Below are positions 5,636-7,024 of a stretch of 7,024 bases of DNA, piece after piece. A model generated the notes under the pieces. The model was not told the origin of the DNA. It ran no database searches and saw only the letters and a program-made list of their open reading frames with translations. The position numbers and the translations under genes are program-made. Every line of letters begins with the position of its first letter. The first letter of the stretch is position 1. The DNA is from an uncultured Clostridia bacterium (GTDB lineage: Bacteria > Bacillota > Clostridia > Christensenellales > Aristaeellaceae). The stretch is taken from assembly GCA_945877525.1 (NCBI GenBank), contig CAMDVP010000160.1, positions 1 to 7,024 of the forward strand, written 5' to 3'.

Positions 5636-6831
5636 ACGTACTGCTTGCCCTGTCCATCGCCATGGCGGTGGGCCTTTTGATGAGCCGCTTTATCCGCCTG
5701 ATCCGTCTGCCCAACGTGACGGCCTACCTGATTGCGGGCCTGCTGGTGGGCCCCTATGTGCTCAATGTTCTCAGCCCAGAGCTTAACAGTGAGCTGGCCA
5801 TCATCTCCGATGTTGCGCTGGGCTTCATTGCCTATTCCATCGGCAGCGAGTTCAAGATGACCTATCTGAAGGAAATTGGCGTGAAGCCCATGGTGATTAC
5901 TCTTTTTGAGGGCTGCACCGCATCGCTGTTTGTGTTCGCAACACTGCTTGTATTGGGCCAGCCCTTGCCCCTGTGCCTGGCCCTGGGGGCGATTGCCGCG
6001 GCCACCGCGCCGGCTGCCACGCTGATGGTGGTGCGCCAGTACAAGGCCAATGGCCCCGTGACCAAAATGCTCCTGCCTGTGGTGGCCATGGATGATGCGC
6101 TTGGCCTGATGCTCTACGCCATCATGATGGCTATTGCGCGCACCATTGAGCGCGGCACCGCGCTGACGGTAACCACGCTGCTGCTCAAGCCGATGGGGGA
6201 GATTCTTGGTTCCCTGGCGCTGGGTGTGGCGCTGGGCCTTGCGCTGGTGTATGTGCTGCGGTTTTTCCACTCCCGCGGAAACAAGCTTGCCCTGACCATC
6301 ATGATGGTTTTCGCGGCGGTGGGCATGAGCAGCATGTGGGGGCTGAGCAGCCTGCTGGTGTGCATGATGCTGGGCGCGACCATGGTGAACCTGTGCCCGC
6401 AGAGCAACGTGATGCTGGAGCAGTGCGACCGCTTTACCCCGCCGCTGTTTCTTCTGTTCTTCGTGCTTTCCGGCGCGAACCTTGACCTGTCCGTGCTGCC
6501 CACGGTGGGCATGGTGGGCGTAGCATATGTGCTGGCCCGCGCACTGGGTAAAAGTCTGGGGGGTACTATGGGCGCGGTGGTGGAAAAGTGCGACCGCAAC
6601 ATTGTGAAATACCTGGGACTGACGCTGATTCCCCAGGCGGGCGTGGCCATCGGCATGGCGCGCATGTCCATGACGGCGCTGCCGGAATATGGCGCGGTGA
6701 TCAACGCGGTGGTGCTTTCCGGCACCCTGATCTACGAACTGACGGGCCCTGTCATTACCAAGATTGCCCTGACCCGCGCGGGAGAGATCAAGTCCGAAAA
6801 GAAGCTGGCCGTCAAGTCCACAGCAGCATAA
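5632..6831 (+). CDS. Cation:proton antiporter, CPA2 (Na_H_exchanger) family
   Basis: Integral membrane antiporter that exchanges Na+ or K+ for protons; 399 residues, the usual length without the C-terminal TrkA-N or TrkA-C domains of KefB/KefC. About twelve to thirteen hydrophobic segments are visible. The core shows LPNVTAYLIAGLLVGPYVL (26-44), the unwound-helix segment ATAPAAT (124-130), the paired ion-binding aspartates D154-D155 in VVAMDDALGL, R303 and K307 in LARALGKSLGG, and LIPQAGVAIGMA (332-343). A DD pair plus the helix-10 lysine is the pattern of electrogenic NapA/NhaA-like exchangers. It starts on the ATG that overlaps the stop of the P-II-like gene; a GGAAGGA at 5611-5617 is rather far (14 bases), so translation is probably coupled. 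Because it has no regulatory domain of its own, control by the P-II-like protein is plausible. Ion specificity cannot be told. Confidence 0.93.
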   Translation: MNVLLALSIAMAVGLLMSRFIRLIRLPNVTAYLIAGLLVGPYVLNVLSPELNSELAIISDVALGFIAYSIGSEFKMTYLKEIGVKPMVITLFEGCTASLFVFATLLVLGQPLPLCLALGAIAAATAPAATLMVVRQYKANGPVTKMLLPVVAMDDALGLMLYAIMMAIARTIERGTALTVTTLLLKPMGEILGSLALGVALGLALVYVLRFFHSRGNKLALTIMMVFAAVGMSSMWGLSSLLVCMMLGATMVNLCPQSNVMLEQCDRFTPPLFLLFFVLSGANLDLSVLPTVGMVGVAYVLARALGKSLGGTMGAVVEKCDRNIVKYLGLTLIPQAGVAIGMARMSMTALPEYGAVINAVVLSGTLIYELTGPVITKIALTRAGEIKSEKKLAVKSTAA

Positions 6832-6851
6832 CGGCCCCTCCTGCCAATGCA

Positions 6852-6891
6852 AAACCTCCGTACGCCACAGCGGCGCACGGAGGTTTCTTTT
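6852..6891 (+). terminator. Intrinsic terminator of the P-II-like/antiporter operon
   Basis: AAACCTCCGT (6852-6861) pairs perfectly with ACGGAGGTTT (6877-6886). After one A/C mismatch four more pairs (6863-6866 with 6872-6875) close a 5-base loop. The T-rich tail TTTCTTTT follows. The A residues before the stem would make a weak T-tract for transcription from the other side. Confidence 0.92.
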
Positions 6892-7024
6892 ATCCAGGAA
6901 TGAAAGATCATACTGTTCTCGTTTAAAACGATTGCTTTGTCGAAGGCAGAAGTTTCGCGCCTGCGGGCAGCGTCCGCAGCCTCAATCGTCGCGGCCCAAA
7001 GCCGCTCGTTTCGGCTGACTCGTT
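6892..7024. other. Intergenic tail with short inverted repeats, no gene recognised
   Basis: No start with a ribosome site is visible. A minus-strand frame is open from the window edge to a stop at 6923-6925 (about 33 codons), too short to judge. From about 6955 the sequence turns GC-rich and holds CTGCGG/CCGCAG (6961-6966 with 6974-6979), GCGGC/GCCGC (6991-6995 with 7001-7005) and an alternative AGCCG/CGGCT (7000-7004 with 7012-7016). CTCGTT occurs three times (6918, 7005, 7019). It could be the end of a neighbouring gene or the edge of a dispersed repeat. Confidence 0.4.

Noticed and set aside
5461..6852. A long minus-strand open frame (463 codons) antisense to the antiporter gene
   Set aside because: The translation is rich in His, Gln, Arg and Gly with no recognisable motif, as expected for the reverse of a GC-rich membrane protein gene. 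The plus-strand gene has clear family motifs, a promoter and a terminator.
1..7024. Insertion sequences, CRISPR arrays, tRNA or rRNA genes
   Set aside because: I saw no transposase-like protein, no regularly spaced repeats beyond the 11-bp pair, and no cloverleaf or rRNA-like sequence.

Overview
The window is about 60% GC, densely packed and free of mobile elements. Its gene families, strong Shine-Dalgarno sequences, sigma-A-like promoters and hairpin-plus-T-tract terminators suggest a Gram-positive-type bacterium, probably a higher-GC member of the Clostridia (gut Oscillospirales- or Christensenellales-like). That assignment is inference from style and protein resemblance; there is no rRNA or other marker.

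Layout: (1) 1-2063, plus strand, is the end of an iron-siderophore/heme/cobalamin-type ABC importer operon: the 3' end of a substrate-binding protein gene, a FecCD/BtuC-type permease, and its ATPase. The genes overlap, and the operon ends in a hairpin terminator that contains the ATPase stop codon. (2) 2110-4219, minus strand, is an OmpR-family response regulator followed by its sensor histidine kinase; they overlap by 8 bp and resemble ArlR/ArlS of staphylococci. The kinase gene runs tail to tail into the ABC operon. (3) 4314-5039, minus strand, is a DUF4342-type membrane protein with a UBA-like N-terminus. It has its own extended -10 promoter and its own terminator, which lies immediately before the promoter of the response regulator. 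(4) 5040-5287 is a divergent regulatory region with a well-formed promoter facing each way. A perfect tandem 11-bp direct repeat sits almost equidistant from the two predicted start sites. (5) 5288-6831, plus strand, is a two-gene operon: a small P-II-like protein coupled by an ATGA overlap to a CPA2-type cation:proton antiporter, ending in a strong terminator. (6) 6894-7024 holds no recognisable gene; it has several short inverted repeats and could be the edge of a dispersed repeat or of a neighbouring gene.

How they may work together: the ABC genes import an iron chelate or corrinoid. The two-component system senses an unknown envelope signal. The 11-bp spacing of the tandem repeat is what OmpR-family regulators usually recognise, so the adjacent regulator could control both the DUF4342 gene and the P-II-like/antiporter pair. 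That would link a membrane protein of unknown function with cation homeostasis gated by a P-II-like sensor. The P-II-like/antiporter pair and its shared control region are the most interesting part of the window.
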